Shown: positions 9,697-19,266, counted from the first letter of the stretch. The stretch is 64,000 nt of DNA from Pseudomonas sp. GV085 (GCF_003050925.1 NZ_QAOV01000002.1:62001-126000); one strand, 5' to 3'. The notes: a model not told the origin generated them from the sequence alone. A program made the numbers and translations.

Positions 9697-10206
9697 ATGA
9701 CTCAAAGCACCCTGAAAATTGGAGAAATGATCAAAGCCCTGGGTCTTGAGCCCCATATCGAAGGTGGATTCTTCCGCAGAACCTACCAATCGGCCGACGA
9801 GAACACGGTTGTGATTGCGGGTGGCCTACGGCATTGCATGACGTCGATTTTCTATCTGTTGACCCAGGATTCTCCGATAGGTCATTTCCATCTCAACCAG
9901 TCAGACATCGTTCATTACTATCATCTGGGCGATCCGATTCAGTACACGTTGATTTTTCCGGATGGCACGTTGAAAACCATCGTGATGGGTCACGACGTTC
10001 TCGCCGGACAATGCTTGCAACTGCACGTGCCCGGTGGCATCTGGAAAGCTTCGCAGGTGATGCAAGGCGCTGCAGGATTCGGCTTGATCAGTGAAGCGGT
10101 TACGCCAGGATTTGATTTCGCCGATATGGAAATGGGCGACCGGCAAAAGCTCGGTCAGCAGTTTCCTGAACATTGGGCGCTGATCGAAAAGCTGACGCGG
10201 GGCTGA
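9697..10206 (+). CDS. DUF985 cupin-like protein
   Basis: A 169-residue single-domain protein of the Cupin_5/DUF985 family. The family's marks are EPHIEGGFFRRTYQS near residue 20, the SIFYLLTQDSPIGHFHLNQSD strand pair and VPGGIWKAS. It probably binds a small ligand in a beta barrel; the reaction is unknown. It is monocistronic and begins 58 bp after a perfect palindrome. It is the last ordinary chromosomal gene before the AT-richer transposon region. Confidence 0.85.
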   Translation: MTQSTLKIGEMIKALGLEPHIEGGFFRRTYQSADENTVVIAGGLRHCMTSIFYLLTQDSPIGHFHLNQSDIVHYYHLGDPIQYTLIFPDGTLKTIVMGHDVLAGQCLQLHVPGGIWKASQVMQGAAGFGLISEAVTPGFDFADMEMGDRQKLGQQFPEHWALIEKLTRG

Positions 10207-10228
10207 GGTGGTTGCGTGTTTCAAGATC

Positions 10229-10311
10229 TGTTGTCAGCATTCACTAATAAACGGAATTTATAACTAGTTGATTTGCATGTATTTCCACGTATTAGTCACT
10301 AATAGACGGAA
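10229..10311 (+). mobile_element. Putative left end of a Tn7/Tn5053-like transposon with repeated transposase sites
   Basis: The sequence starts with TGTTGTC (10229), like TGT-ended Tn7/Tn5053 termini. It carries two copies, matching at 15 of 16 positions, of TCACTAATA(A/G)ACGGAA at 10241-10256 and 10296-10311, the kind of short direct repeats bound by TniA/TnsB-type transposases. The second copy overlaps a palindrome (TATTAGT-C-ACTAATA). The rest of the gap to 10482 has an 8-bp inverted repeat, CGGAAAAA/TTTTTCCG, and no gene. No matching inverted copy was found on the right, so the element's far end is not defined. Confidence 0.5.
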
Positions 10312-10482
10312 AAATAGCCAATGATTAACAGTTTTTCCGCCGATTGATGAACTTTTTTCGAGCAGGACGTGGGGGCGCTGATTTCTCATCACCAGGATGG
10401 GGAAAATAACCGATTGTGGTAATAGATGAGACATTGATTGGGGGGGTAAAGGTGAGGATGACGCAACTATGTAGTGATCGAT

Positions 10483-10962
10483 TTAGAAGCCCGTTGAGTT
10501 GTATTCGCTAACTTTCTCACTGACATAGCGTTCCACAGCGTAAGTCGGGAGATATCGTCTGTGTATGAGCACTCTCATGTAGTTCAGTGGGATGTCCATC
10601 AAGAAATTTAGTAACGTATGGTCGCCTTCCCGTATTTCTCTCCATAAGCGCAGCTGAATAGAACACTGCGTCTCACTGAAAATTCTCGTGGAATTCGGAA
10701 ACCAAGGAACCCCACCGTTGGGCGAAATATTCCACGCCTTAATGTCGTTTGAGTTTGAGTGAATCTTACAAAGTAGGATGAATCGGTCCATTAGAGTGGG
10801 GTGGCTATTTGTAAAAATGTAGCCTATTATTTTATTTGTTTCATTGTTCATGGAACAGATAACATGAAGCGGCCCTAGTTGAGTCCCTTTTGAAGGTGTT
10901 ACGGGAATTCCAAGATTAAAGTAGCAATGGTGTATTTTTGATAGGTTGACGTATTTTTTCAT
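10483..10962 (-). CDS. Small protein at the end of the tni operon, unknown function
   Basis: A 159-residue low-GC gene whose ATG overlaps the tniQ stop by 4 bp, so it is the last gene of the transposition operon. No known catalytic motif is visible. It contains GPLHVICSMNNETNKIIGYIF and a Trp-rich middle (AWNISPNGGVPWFPNS). Position suggests a second target-selection or accessory factor, as in Tn7-like elements with more than one TniQ/TnsD-class gene, but there is no zinc-finger signature. Function is inferred from place only. Confidence 0.6.
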   Translation of the reverse strand: MKKYVNLSKIHHCYFNLGIPVTPSKGTQLGPLHVICSMNNETNKIIGYIFTNSHPTLMDRFILLCKIHSNSNDIKAWNISPNGGVPWFPNSTRIFSETQCSIQLRLWREIREGDHTLLNFLMDIPLNYMRVLIHRRYLPTYAVERYVSEKVSEYNSTGF

Positions 10963-11957
10963 ATTCCGAGCCCTTTTTTGAATAAGGCGATATGGCGGTT
11001 GTTTAAGATTTCGAGCGCGGGTCCTATTTGAGTCATGTTGCTAAATATGTGATGATCGTAAATTTGACGACAAGAGCGACCAATATCTATAGGCCTCCAG
11101 CCCCACGTGATACGTTCTGAGCGTACCTCTTCATTAAGTATTTTAATTTGTTTTGCCGTGACCCAGCCCGTGACAACTCCCATCAACACGAGTGCGCATG
11201 CACGTTCCGCACAATTGCTTTGCAGTGCGCCGATTTTCATCAATAACTTAAGCCCGTGGACCCTCAATGAGGGTTCCTTTGGACGTGGCGTAGTGATGAA
11301 TTGAGTTGCCAGGCCAGCACCTGCAGGAGCAGCTTGCAAAAAGAACTCTATCAAAAGCTTCCGTGCATTGTAGGTTTTCACGAGCGGACTGATGAACGAT
11401 GAAGACCCTGCGCTCAATTGCTTTTCCATTCGGAGCATCTGGATCTGTAACTTGAGTGCGATTTTGACGACTTCAGCAGCTGCGTGTCGTGGCAAATTCA
11501 TACGCAAAGGAGTTGTAGGCGGAAACAGATATTGCAGGTACCCACTCTGACGATCTCTAAAGCCAGTCAAGATCTCGCAATGAACGGGGCATATAGGTGC
11601 TACGACATATCTCCAGTTCTTCTGAAATACAATTCTTTCATGTTTTCTGAGTGAGTCGGCAATACACGACAGGCAAGCGTAGTCTACATAGCTGTGAGGC
11701 AATATCCATGAAGCCTGGGCACGAAATTGTTCAAAGCTAAATCTCTTCAAATGAAATGATTCACGCATTTTTGATTCAAAGTTGTATGGCAGGTCGAAGT
11801 CGGGATCGACCGTATCTAGACCATCGAGACCCGCCAATTGGCGTTCGGAAACGGTTTGCAGGATGTCTGCCTGCGAGAGCGTTGCTGCAGGTAGTCGTTG
11901 AAGCCAAGAGGAGAACGACTCGTCACACGCTGGTAAGCTGGCTGTATAGTCGGGCAT
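10959..11957 (-). CDS. tniQ: TniQ-family transposition protein
   Basis: A 332-residue protein with the TniQ/TnsD N-terminal layout: LPACDESFSSWLQRLP at the start, then a CLSC...ICPVHC zinc-binding pair in the first 150 residues. TniQ proteins link target DNA to the AAA+ ATPase and choose the insertion site. The start overlaps the upstream ATPase gene by 35 bp and the stop overlaps the downstream gene by 4 bp, so it is translationally coupled. The C-terminal half is not recognisable and may recognise the target. Confidence 0.75.
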   Translation of the reverse strand: MPDYTASLPACDESFSSWLQRLPAATLSQADILQTVSERQLAGLDGLDTVDPDFDLPYNFESKMRESFHLKRFSFEQFRAQASWILPHSYVDYACLSCIADSLRKHERIVFQKNWRYVVAPICPVHCEILTGFRDRQSGYLQYLFPPTTPLRMNLPRHAAAEVVKIALKLQIQMLRMEKQLSAGSSSFISPLVKTYNARKLLIEFFLQAAPAGAGLATQFITTPRPKEPSLRVHGLKLLMKIGALQSNCAERACALVLMGVVTGWVTAKQIKILNEEVRSERITWGWRPIDIGRSCRQIYDHHIFSNMTQIGPALEILNNRHIALFKKGLGI

Positions 11958-12768
11958 TCGATTCAGTCAACTCCTTAAGCGACAATCGGAAGAGTTCAGA
12001 TGGGATATGGCTTACATTGGAAAGTATGCTGTGAATGGCACACTGCCGAATGTGTATTAGCATGTGGGCTGTGTTGCCTTTGCTGAGTTTATAAATTTCT
12101 TTCATGTGGTTTGATAAGTGAGCATCTAACCTTAACGTCTTTCGGCACAGGCTTGACAAATCGTCTAGATAACTTGATAAAAGGTTGCCGCGTTCCCATT
12201 CATTTATGTGAAGGTGCTCCAGCGTACTTTCCTGGTTATCCCAAGAGTGCTTGACCTGGTCTAACGGTGCGGCTAACACCAATTTTAAGGTTAACGGAAA
12301 GGCCGTTAATTTTTTCCATTGTTCTATATGCCTTCGCTTCTGCTCAGGACTCGCAACGCCCGTCAGATAATCTTCGACTATCACGACAGAAAAGCCCAAC
12401 ATCTGCGCAAGATTCATGACGGGCGCGGGCAGTTGATTCATCGCAGATACTTCGAGTACCTCATAAGTACATTCGAATCCAAAGTGACGTAATAGCCTTG
12501 CTATTGGTGGTAATCCAGGGTCAACCCCTGTTTGTGGCATGATGAATACACCACCGTCATCCGTTCGTAGTGATAGGTAGATGCCTTGCGCTACTGTCGA
12601 TACCCCTGAGCCTGAACGGCCAGTGATATACAATATGGGTGGTGGAGGTTCCTGGTTTTGCAGGAGGTACGCTGCCTTCTTAATTGTGTCTGTCGCTTGA
12701 GGTGTGCTCAGGGTTAAAAGCTCGTGCACTTCAGCGACCCGTCGGATCAGGGCGTCTTGTCGTTTCAT
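11923..12768 (-). CDS. AAA ATPase-like transposition protein with degenerate Walker A
   Basis: A 281-residue protein that begins 1 nt after the tniB stop. It has a P-loop-like motif, GRSGSGVST (residues 50-58), in which the catalytic Lys of GxxxxGK[ST] is replaced by Val56, and a Walker-B-like strand SVVIVED. The fold context resembles TniB/TnsC-class AAA+ proteins. Without the lysine it probably binds nucleotide poorly, so it may be a non-hydrolysing partner of the intact TniB next to it. The gene is intact and in an operon, which argues against simple decay. Confidence 0.65.
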   Translation of the reverse strand: MKRQDALIRRVAEVHELLTLSTPQATDTIKKAAYLLQNQEPPPPILYITGRSGSGVSTVAQGIYLSLRTDDGGVFIMPQTGVDPGLPPIARLLRHFGFECTYEVLEVSAMNQLPAPVMNLAQMLGFSVVIVEDYLTGVASPEQKRRHIEQWKKLTAFPLTLKLVLAAPLDQVKHSWDNQESTLEHLHINEWERGNLLSSYLDDLSSLCRKTLRLDAHLSNHMKEIYKLSKGNTAHMLIHIRQCAIHSILSNVSHIPSELFRLSLKELTESNARLYSQLTSV

Positions 12769-12769
12769 G

Positions 12770-13663
12770 TCAATGCGAAGGCGACTTGATCAAAATAGAC
12801 ACGCCAAATTTGAGGGCGAGCAATGGCGCGCGATCAACGAGTTCCGGGGTGATTTTTTCGGTACCTGAGATGATGGCTTCGGCAGCACACACTTGAATGA
12901 TTTTTGCCACGTTATCCATAATGCCTGCCGAGAGAGCATACAAGCGGGTTGCGAGGTCTTCGGACCACAGCATTGATTCCAGCTTCAACGGCAAAACGCG
13001 CTCATAACCTGCCAGAAACGCTCTGAAATTCTCGTCCAAAGACCAAGTCGGAAGGGGCAGTTGCATGTATCGCCGTTCCAGTTGTGGATCTAGACGAAGC
13101 GCTTCACTTGCTTTGTCGATTCCAAATGCAAATACGCTGAGATTGTAAGGGTCACCCGAAAGGTTTTTGAGCAATGATAAGTTTATTTTTTGCTGAAACG
13201 GGGTGAGTGTCAGTGCGTCGTGGATTTCGTCGATGACGATGCCTCTTATGTTTAGCCTTTGTACAGTGAGTGCGAATTCTTTCGAAGCATCATACCCGCT
13301 GAATTTGCGTGTAATTGGCATGCCGAATGACTCAAACAGCAATTCCCGGAAGTTATAGTTATTAGGGTTTTGACGGAAACTCATGAATATCAGTTTCTCT
13401 TTTTTCTCTGCGTTAATGGCTTTTATACGTTTGATGATGCTTGTTTTGCCATATCCGCCACTGCCCCAAACCAACATGCACGGTGCTTGGACCTTGTTCT
13501 CAACCTTGAGCATGTAGCCAATCGTTTCGATAATTGATTGGGACGTTGGATAGTCAATGAACACGTCTTGCAGGCAGATCATGACCCGTTGTTCGTCTGG
13601 AAGCAGGGTGAGATGCTGTAAAGATTTACGTAGGTGGGCGTACGGTTTGATTTGATCGCTCAT
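12770..13663 (-). CDS. tniB: TniB-type AAA+ transposition ATPase
   Basis: A 297-residue ATPase. Walker A is GSGGYGKT (67-74), Walker B is GIVIDEIHD (D145/E146), and the sensor region follows about 40 residues later (FAFGIDKASEAL). Length and the N-terminal HL(R/K)KSLQHLTLLP segment fit TniB of Tn5053/Tn402-type elements. It regulates the transposase and carries the target-immunity function in such systems. It starts immediately after the tniA stop, in the same minus-strand operon. Confidence 0.85.
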   Translation of the reverse strand: MSDQIKPYAHLRKSLQHLTLLPDEQRVMICLQDVFIDYPTSQSIIETIGYMLKVENKVQAPCMLVWGSGGYGKTSIIKRIKAINAEKKEKLIFMSFRQNPNNYNFRELLFESFGMPITRKFSGYDASKEFALTVQRLNIRGIVIDEIHDALTLTPFQQKINLSLLKNLSGDPYNLSVFAFGIDKASEALRLDPQLERRYMQLPLPTWSLDENFRAFLAGYERVLPLKLESMLWSEDLATRLYALSAGIMDNVAKIIQVCAAEAIISGTEKITPELVDRAPLLALKFGVSILIKSPSH

Positions 13664-13664
13664 G

Positions 13665-15598
13665 CTAATCCTTATCGTCGAACAAAGCGGGTGGTTTGGA
13701 AAAATTTACCGCGTCATTTGGCTGACAAGCCAGGACCTGATGGTATTCGTCATTGATCGGTATTTGCTTAGGTACACCACTAGAAAAACGATCCTTGTGC
13801 TGACGTTGAGCCTCGGTCTGAGTCGTCTCGCGTTTTTTTTGTTGGGTTTTTTTCTTCGATTTTTTTACCAATTCGTTGTTTTTTATCAGTTGCTGAAGCG
13901 CTTCGGGATCTGTGATGGTTCCAGCAGGTCGCCCTTGGTTGAATGCGCGATCTACCCGGTAGTACTCATAGTTAATGAAGTTGTGTGTGGATCGAATAAG
14001 GGGCACACGAATATAGTCATCATGTATTTTTGCCCAGATGTGCGTCATGTCATTGGGGTCATACTTTACAGTTGTTTTGCCTTTGCCCTGCTTGATCGCC
14101 AATTCTGGGGCATAATAAACCCCTGCATTAATCGTGATTCCGCTGTTCCGTACGGGCTTGTGCCGTTCGGGCAGGAAATCAATGTATAGGTTTCTTTTAT
14201 TGATAATCATCGGAGGGAGCGCCATTGTTTTGTGGGAGTAGAACTCCTCCCAAGCATCTTTAGGCGACTTCCTGAGTTCGGAGTGAACCGTTCCGTGGTA
14301 GATCAGAACTTGCCCGGCAAACCAGGCGCAAAATTCCTTGAACGTCAGGACCGAGTGTTTTTCGCTGTCATATTCTCCACGCTGTTTAACATTGGAATAG
14401 GTAGTGCCAGGCAGGAAATGAACGGAAGTGGTCATCAGCGTGCCAATAAGGCTCTCAATGGTCCCTCCCATGTGTTTCTTGCCGATTTTGCGCCAATGTG
14501 GGTCGCAGCCGTGTTTTCTTAATCCTGCCTCCAAAACCGGAGAATGAAATTCTGCGGCATTGTCCATGCCCAGTTTTTCAGGCATCCCGTAATAGGGATA
14601 GCTAATCCCATGGGTGGGAGAGTTGGGGGACTCTTTTTTTTTGGCAGTGCCGCCATGCAGACAGTCTGTTGCACTGAAACCAGCGAGGGAGGGAACATGC
14701 TCAAGTAGAAACCGAGAATGATTCGTGTATGGACATCGATGAGCAACGTTACCCATGGCCTGCCGATGGTGAGACTGCGGTCATGCTCGGCACGAAGAAT
14801 GAGATCAACTCGGGTATGGTCCATTTGCGCGTGCTGGAGCGGGTAGTCCGTGTGGACGTACCCTGGTCTGGTTTGAAATCGCTGGTTTGTCGCGTCCAGA
14901 CCGTGCTTTTGCCTGAACACAATTTTGGGATCCATCTTTTTAATCAATCGCTGTACAGTTGAGAGACCTGGAGGCGGGAGCCCCTTTTCTGCACATGCGG
15001 CTTGAGTCTGTTTCCAAACATGGGAATAGGAGGCTGCCGCTCCTTGGTAATGGCGGTCAAAACACTCTTCAACAACAGCAACCACTGCCTCGGGAATTCG
15101 GTGGCTTCCTGTTTTGGCGCCAGGGGAGTTTTTTATGATGCTCAGTGCGCCCAAGGCGTGATTGAAGCGTGATGCCAGTTTGTAAAAGGCGGATTTCTTC
15201 AGCGAGAGTTTTTGAGCCGCCTCGTTTTGCGTCATGTCCCCGTTGAAATATTCTTTGAGAATCACTGCCTGCTCCGCGGCTGCGATCAGCTTCATGGCTT
15301 CCTTGGGGTCTGCGGGATCGTAGGTTGTGAGCTGAGTGATGGTTTCCTGCTCTTCAGGAATGATCTCCACATCTGCGACCGCCACAATTTTCGTTTCACC
15401 TGTGTCGTTAATTCTGACGCTGACCTGCTCAGTATTTTTTACTTCCGTGATAACCGCCAGCTTACCCAGCGCGATCACAACTGTTCCTGCCGCTATGGAT
15501 TGTTTCACTACTAAGTCCCTTCCATTCGAAACGCAAGAGTACAAACGGACCGCATTTAGTACGGTACGTTTCCTTACTAATTCCAGCTTAGCGTCCAT
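13665..15598 (-). CDS. tniA: TniA-type DDE transposase, two frames joined by a -1 shift at an A9 run
   Basis: Two overlapping frames make one transposase. The first (from 15598) holds the DNA-binding part and the first catalytic Asp (QMDHT, D260). At a run of nine A (14634-14642) the homology moves to the -1 frame, which holds MDNAAEF (second Asp, D346) and GTIES (Glu, E382). The joined protein would be 644 residues with a DDx35E spacing. Without the shift the first frame ends 40 residues later and lacks two catalytic residues. In the zero frame the run contains A AAA AAG, a classic -1 slippery heptamer, and A9 also favours polymerase slippage. A fixed mutation or a base-count error cannot be excluded. 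Confidence 0.75.
14634..14642 (-). promoter_or_regulatory. A9 slippery run, candidate programmed frameshift site in tniA
   Basis: Zero frame reads CCA AAA AAA AAG; the -1 frame continues with GAG TCC. About 20 nt downstream on the coding strand is a small hairpin (GGGAT-TAGCT-ATCCC) that could stimulate frameshifting. The position inside the DDE domain differs from IS3-type elements, where the shift precedes the catalytic domain. Confidence 0.5.
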
Positions 15599-15758
15599 TT
15601 GGCGGGCATAAAACGGGCATAAAAAAATTTAGCTCATAAAAATAAAGCTATATTTATCAACGTGATGAATGATTTTCATAGGGCTGAAAACATTCCGCAT
15701 TGTAAAAATTAAGGAAATTTTGATTAGAATCGTACTAAACACTTAAGAGTGAGAATGG

Positions 15759-16586
15759 ATGGGGCGACATGCAAAACCACTGACGGAATACTTTCGCTCA
15801 ATGGTTACAGCGGCACATCTGGCCGACTGTTTGGGGGTCGCTCGAGCAGGGTTTGCCTTAGCTAGATGGTTCGAGAAAGATCAGCACTTGCCGAAGGGAT
15901 CGGCTGACGAAAAGGCATGGCGTCGTTTCCTAAACGGGCATCAGCCCCATCAATCGCGCCTCGACAAAATCTTTCATGCGGTACCTTCCGTACGGGCTTT
16001 TTACGAACACCCTGTTTGGCAGGCGGCGGGGTTGTCTTGTACCGACAGCCAAAGCCTCTGTATCCTCAAATCCTTCGGGTGGGACGGGACGCGGTACGGT
16101 GGGAAATGGTTCAAAGGCATCTATAGTTTATCAGCACTCGACCAACTGGCCTGTCTCTTAGCGATGCTAGGTTGTAGCAGTCGACCCACTTACTGCGCGG
16201 AGATTGCGCGCCGGTTGTGTGTTGCGTACATCGAAATCAGCACCGAGGAGCCTTGGCGATCATTTGCCAATGATCTATGGCTCATCATCAACGTTAAGCT
16301 GGCCCATAGCAGTGAGGTTACAAGGCGGCTGACGGAGCCGGAGGTTACGTATGAAAGAAAATTTTGGACCTTAGTGAAAAACGATTTTTTTGCTCATGAA
16401 GCCTCTGCAAGCTTCGAAGGGTGGTGTGCCTGGCGAGAGGCAGTCTTGGCTTTGGGCTGGCTAGATCGGGAGCGACTGGTTACTTACATTGATGGACGGA
16501 AAGATGCAGCACCTTCAGCCTGCAATGTTTTAGCGCTCCGTGTGTACAAAAAGGTTAGGGCCAAAATGTATCGAGCACTCAATTAA
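15759..16586 (+). CDS. Unknown 275-residue protein divergent from tniA
   Basis: I do not recognise this protein. It is soluble, Trp/Cys/Leu-rich and starts MGRHAKPLTEYF with GAGTGAGA just upstream. No catalytic motif, signal peptide or membrane segment is visible. The early segment LADCLGVARAGFALARWF could be a helix-turn-helix. It is transcribed away from tniA across an AT-rich 160-bp gap, and its 3' end is 20 bp from the convergent KfrA-N-type gene. It may be transposon cargo or a regulator of the tni operon. Confidence 0.7.
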   Translation: MGRHAKPLTEYFRSMVTAAHLADCLGVARAGFALARWFEKDQHLPKGSADEKAWRRFLNGHQPHQSRLDKIFHAVPSVRAFYEHPVWQAAGLSCTDSQSLCILKSFGWDGTRYGGKWFKGIYSLSALDQLACLLAMLGCSSRPTYCAEIARRLCVAYIEISTEEPWRSFANDLWLIINVKLAHSSEVTRRLTEPEVTYERKFWTLVKNDFFAHEASASFEGWCAWREAVLALGWLDRERLVTYIDGRKDAAPSACNVLALRVYKKVRAKMYRALN

Positions 16587-16605
16587 CACCAACGTCAACG
16601 GGACG

Positions 16606-17040
16606 TCATTCTTTAATCGCGGACTGCATGGCATTCAGCATGCTTTTGTGCAGGTTCCGAATGTGGACAACTTCGGATTGACACTGCGTTACTTCAAGTC
16701 GCAAGCGTTGAATGACCACGCACAAGTCACTCATGATGCCGGTAGGGTCACTTTTTTCAGTGATGAGGTAGTTGATTGCACCCTCCATGTTTTCGGCACC
16801 GTCGACCTTTTCATAAAAGTCGGTCCGCGACAGGTAGGAGGGCATAGGCATGATGCTTTTCTCAAGAGCGGGAGTCGTGTTTGGCGTTTCTCTGATGTTT
16901 TTTAACAGCTTGACAATGGTAGACCTTGACCCTTGATTTCCCAAAGCGGTACGCACGGCGTCAAGCGTCGGCGGTGTGGCCATTGACTCCAATCGTGCCA
17001 GCGCGTTTTCAACGTCCGCTTGAGATATTTTTCTTCTCAT
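16606..17040 (-). CDS. KfrA-N-type DNA-binding protein (short)
   Basis: About 144 residues from the internal ATG at 17040. The N-terminus (RRKISQADVENALARLESM... LDAVRTALGNQGSRSTIVKLLKNI) matches the KfrA N-terminal DNA-binding pattern, in which a helix-turn-helix with 'LGNxGS(R/K)xTI' contacts DNA. Full KfrA proteins continue with a long coiled coil; here only a short helical tail follows. KfrA-type proteins bind plasmid or island DNA as regulators or organisers. It shares this domain with the gene at 61641. Confidence 0.7.
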   Translation of the reverse strand: MRRKISQADVENALARLESMATPPTLDAVRTALGNQGSRSTIVKLLKNIRETPNTTPALEKSIMPMPSYLSRTDFYEKVDGAENMEGAINYLITEKSDPTGIMSDLCVVIQRLRLEVTQCQSEVVHIRNLHKSMLNAMQSAIKE

Positions 17041-18348
17041 AACTGTAAACCCTGAAGGGGTGGTAGTTAGTTCACATCTTAACATGAAGGTGCAGGTGGC
17101 GTCTTCAATACGATGAGATCATCTAAAGCTAAAGTTTTACTATCGTGTGTGTAGGTGGTAATGCGGTTTAAAAGTCTCAGCCTTTTACACGACTGACAGT
17201 GGTAGCTCGGTCGTAATATTATAATTTCTTGGTTTTCTGTGCCTTGCTTTGTTGTGCTCTGTTTCAATTTTAAGCCTGCTGAGTCGAATTGCGTGATTCC
17301 AATTGCGAAGTTTTCATAATCCCAGCATCTAGTTTGGGGTAGTGGATGGATACAATATTGAACTAATGGATAAATTCTGCTTGGGGTAACGGGGTAGCGT
17401 GACGTTCAAGTTAATTCAGTATTGGCTGTTTTCTTATGCGTGCGGGTCGAGCGATTCAAGGAAGTAAGTAAACGGCTGAGTCAGATTTAGCGAGTCCTGC
17501 AGTTCTCAACCAATAGAGGCTATGGCGTCGTCATTTTTACGGGCTGGTTGCCTCGCTGCTCAATGTTGAGCTTACGCAGTGTCACTTTAAGATGTGGAGC
17601 CGGTCTGCTCGGCGTGCCATGTGGGCGCGGGCACTTTTGAAGGTCAGTCATCTGCGCTAGAAGGCATCCACTACACTGCGATGAGCTTGAGGGGCGGTTC
17701 GTTACTCTCGTTCAGCGGCGATGTATAGCGTGCGAGACTTAGTCCGCTGGCTATCGTTAAACAATGATTGCGTCGGTTTGTAGAGAAATACTCTGTTTCC
17801 TTAGGAAAGCTTTGCGTCATTTCCAGATAATTTCTCAATGTTTTCATTCGTAACCCTCAAATATATCCAGGCCGCAGCGTCGGTTCGGGAGTCAAGGGCT
17901 TATGTCGCCAATGGAAAATTGCTGTTTTGGTATTGCCTCTCTGATTGCATTGAGATGCTTCTGGCTCGGCGATGTCAGACCTTTAGAGCTGATCAACCCG
18001 CGGTTGGTATATAAAAATATGCCTCGGCGGCTGGGAGGAGGGCATCTGTACCGGCTCTGTCAATTTCATCTCGTTCAACGCTTCAATAAGTCCGGATAAC
18101 ATTCCATTATCAGACCTAATATAGCTGGATCTGGGATTGCTGGAGCGGAACTGTGCGATTTTCAAGATATCGTAAGCGTAGGCGTTTTTACACACTCTGG
18201 GCCGATAGCAGCCTGTGGCACCAGAGATGTAAGGACTTCTTTTGATGGACGGTGAGTCTGGCAAACAGCAGTGATTAGCAAAGCTCGATCTGACAGGCAC
18301 GACTGGAGGTCCGCTAACTGTCAGATCAAGTCTGAGCGCTCCGCACTA
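17041..18348. other. 1.3-kb stretch without a convincing gene, probable transposon/host junction
   Basis: Composition shifts gradually from AT-rich to normal. A TTG-started 62-codon minus frame (17079-17267, with one CxxC) has no clear ribosome-binding site. Longer frames near 17900-18300 overlap on both strands and show no domain. A segment at 17404-17435 weakly resembles, in inverse orientation, the AGCCAAT-containing left-end sequence at 10307-10331, which could mark the right end, but the match is too short to assert. A 10-bp inverted repeat closes the region. Confidence 0.4.
18287..18327. repeat. Inverted repeat next to folD
   Basis: GATCTGACAG and CTGTCAGATC, perfect 10-bp arms 21 bp apart, 21 bp after the folD stop. 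There is no T-run, so it is not a standard terminator. The short TGACAG...CTGTCA layout resembles fused ends of an excised insertion sequence. Confidence 0.5.
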
Positions 18349-19266
18349 TCAGTAGCGAGCCGCAGCATTGCTTTCAATCGCCTCTGCCGCTGCCAGCGTA
18401 TTTCTCATCAAGCATGCTACGGTCATTGGACCAACGCCTCCTGGAACAGGAGTCATGGCCGCGGCGATTTCCTTGGCAGAGTTGAAATCGACGTCACCAA
18501 CCAGTACCGAAACACCATTCTTTTCGACTCTGTTGATGCCAACGTCAATGACCACAGCACCGGGCTTGATCGACTTTGCATCAATAAATTCCGCCCGTCC
18601 AATCGCTACCACCAGGATGTCGGCCTGACGACATTCAGCGATGAGATCTTGCGTTCGGGAATGCACAATCGTGACCGTGCAGTTTTCCTGCAAGAGCAAA
18701 TTCGCCATTGGCTTTCCAACGATGTTGGACCTGCCCACAATTACCGCTTTTTTGCCACTGAGGTCACCGATCTGATCCTTCAACATCATCAGGCATCCGA
18801 GAGGCGTACAGGGGATTAGTTTGGCTTTACCCTGACCCAGCAGACCCACGTTGATCGGATGGAAACCGTCGACATCTTTGGCCGGATTTATGGCCGCAAT
18901 AACCTTCGATTCATCGATATGGGCGGGCAGCGGAAGCTGCACCAAAATCCCGTGCACATAGCGGTCATTGTTCAGCTTATCGATCAGGTTCAGCAGGTCC
19001 GCTTCGGACGTGTCGCTTTCGAGTAGGTGAGGGAAGGAGTCAATCCCGGACTCAAGCGCCTTTTTCATTTTGGTTTTCACGTAAACCTGGCTGGCAGGAT
19101 CGCTCCCGACTAGTACGACAGCCAGCCCTGGTGCTCTGCCGCGTTTCTCCCTGAAGGCCCTCGCACCGACGGCAACATTCTTGCGCAAGATTTCGGCAAA
19201 CGCCTTCCCATCGATTATGGAGGCCTCTGCATTGGGCGCGTTATCCAAAGGTTGTGTAGTGGTCAT
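18349..19266 (-). CDS. folD: Bifunctional methylene-THF dehydrogenase/methenyl-THF cyclohydrolase
   Basis: FolD interconverts 5,10-methylene-THF and 10-formyl-THF through methenyl-THF, using NADP. The 305-residue protein has the catalytic Lys region [10 protein letters not shown], the NADP-site GRSNIVGKP and the family signature [11 protein letters not shown] ~15-residue N-terminal extension ([16 protein letters not shown]) precedes the usual start. It lies 60 bp downstream of, and on the same strand as, the dimethylglycine dehydrogenase-like gene. It is thus probably a pathway-dedicated FolD that takes the methylene-THF made there. Confidence 0.94.
   Translation of the reverse strand: MTTTQPLDNAPNAEASIIDGKAFAEILRKNVAVGARAFREKRGRAPGLAVVLVGSDPASQVYVKTKMKKALESGIDSFPHLLESDTSEADLLNLIDKLNNDRYVHGILVQLPLPAHIDESKVIAAINPAKDVDGFHPINVGLLGQGKAKLIPCTPLGCLMMLKDQIGDLSGKKAVIVGRSNIVGKPMANLLLQENCTVTIVHSRTQDLIAECRQADILVVAIGRAEFIDAKSIKPGAVVIDVGINRVEKNGVSVLVGDVDFNSAKEIAAAMTPVPGGVGPMTVACLMRNTLAAAEAIESNAAARY

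Noticed and set aside
17079..17267. 62-codon TTG-started frame before the KfrA-N-type gene
   Set aside because: Weak start and no homology; a single CxxC is not enough to call it.
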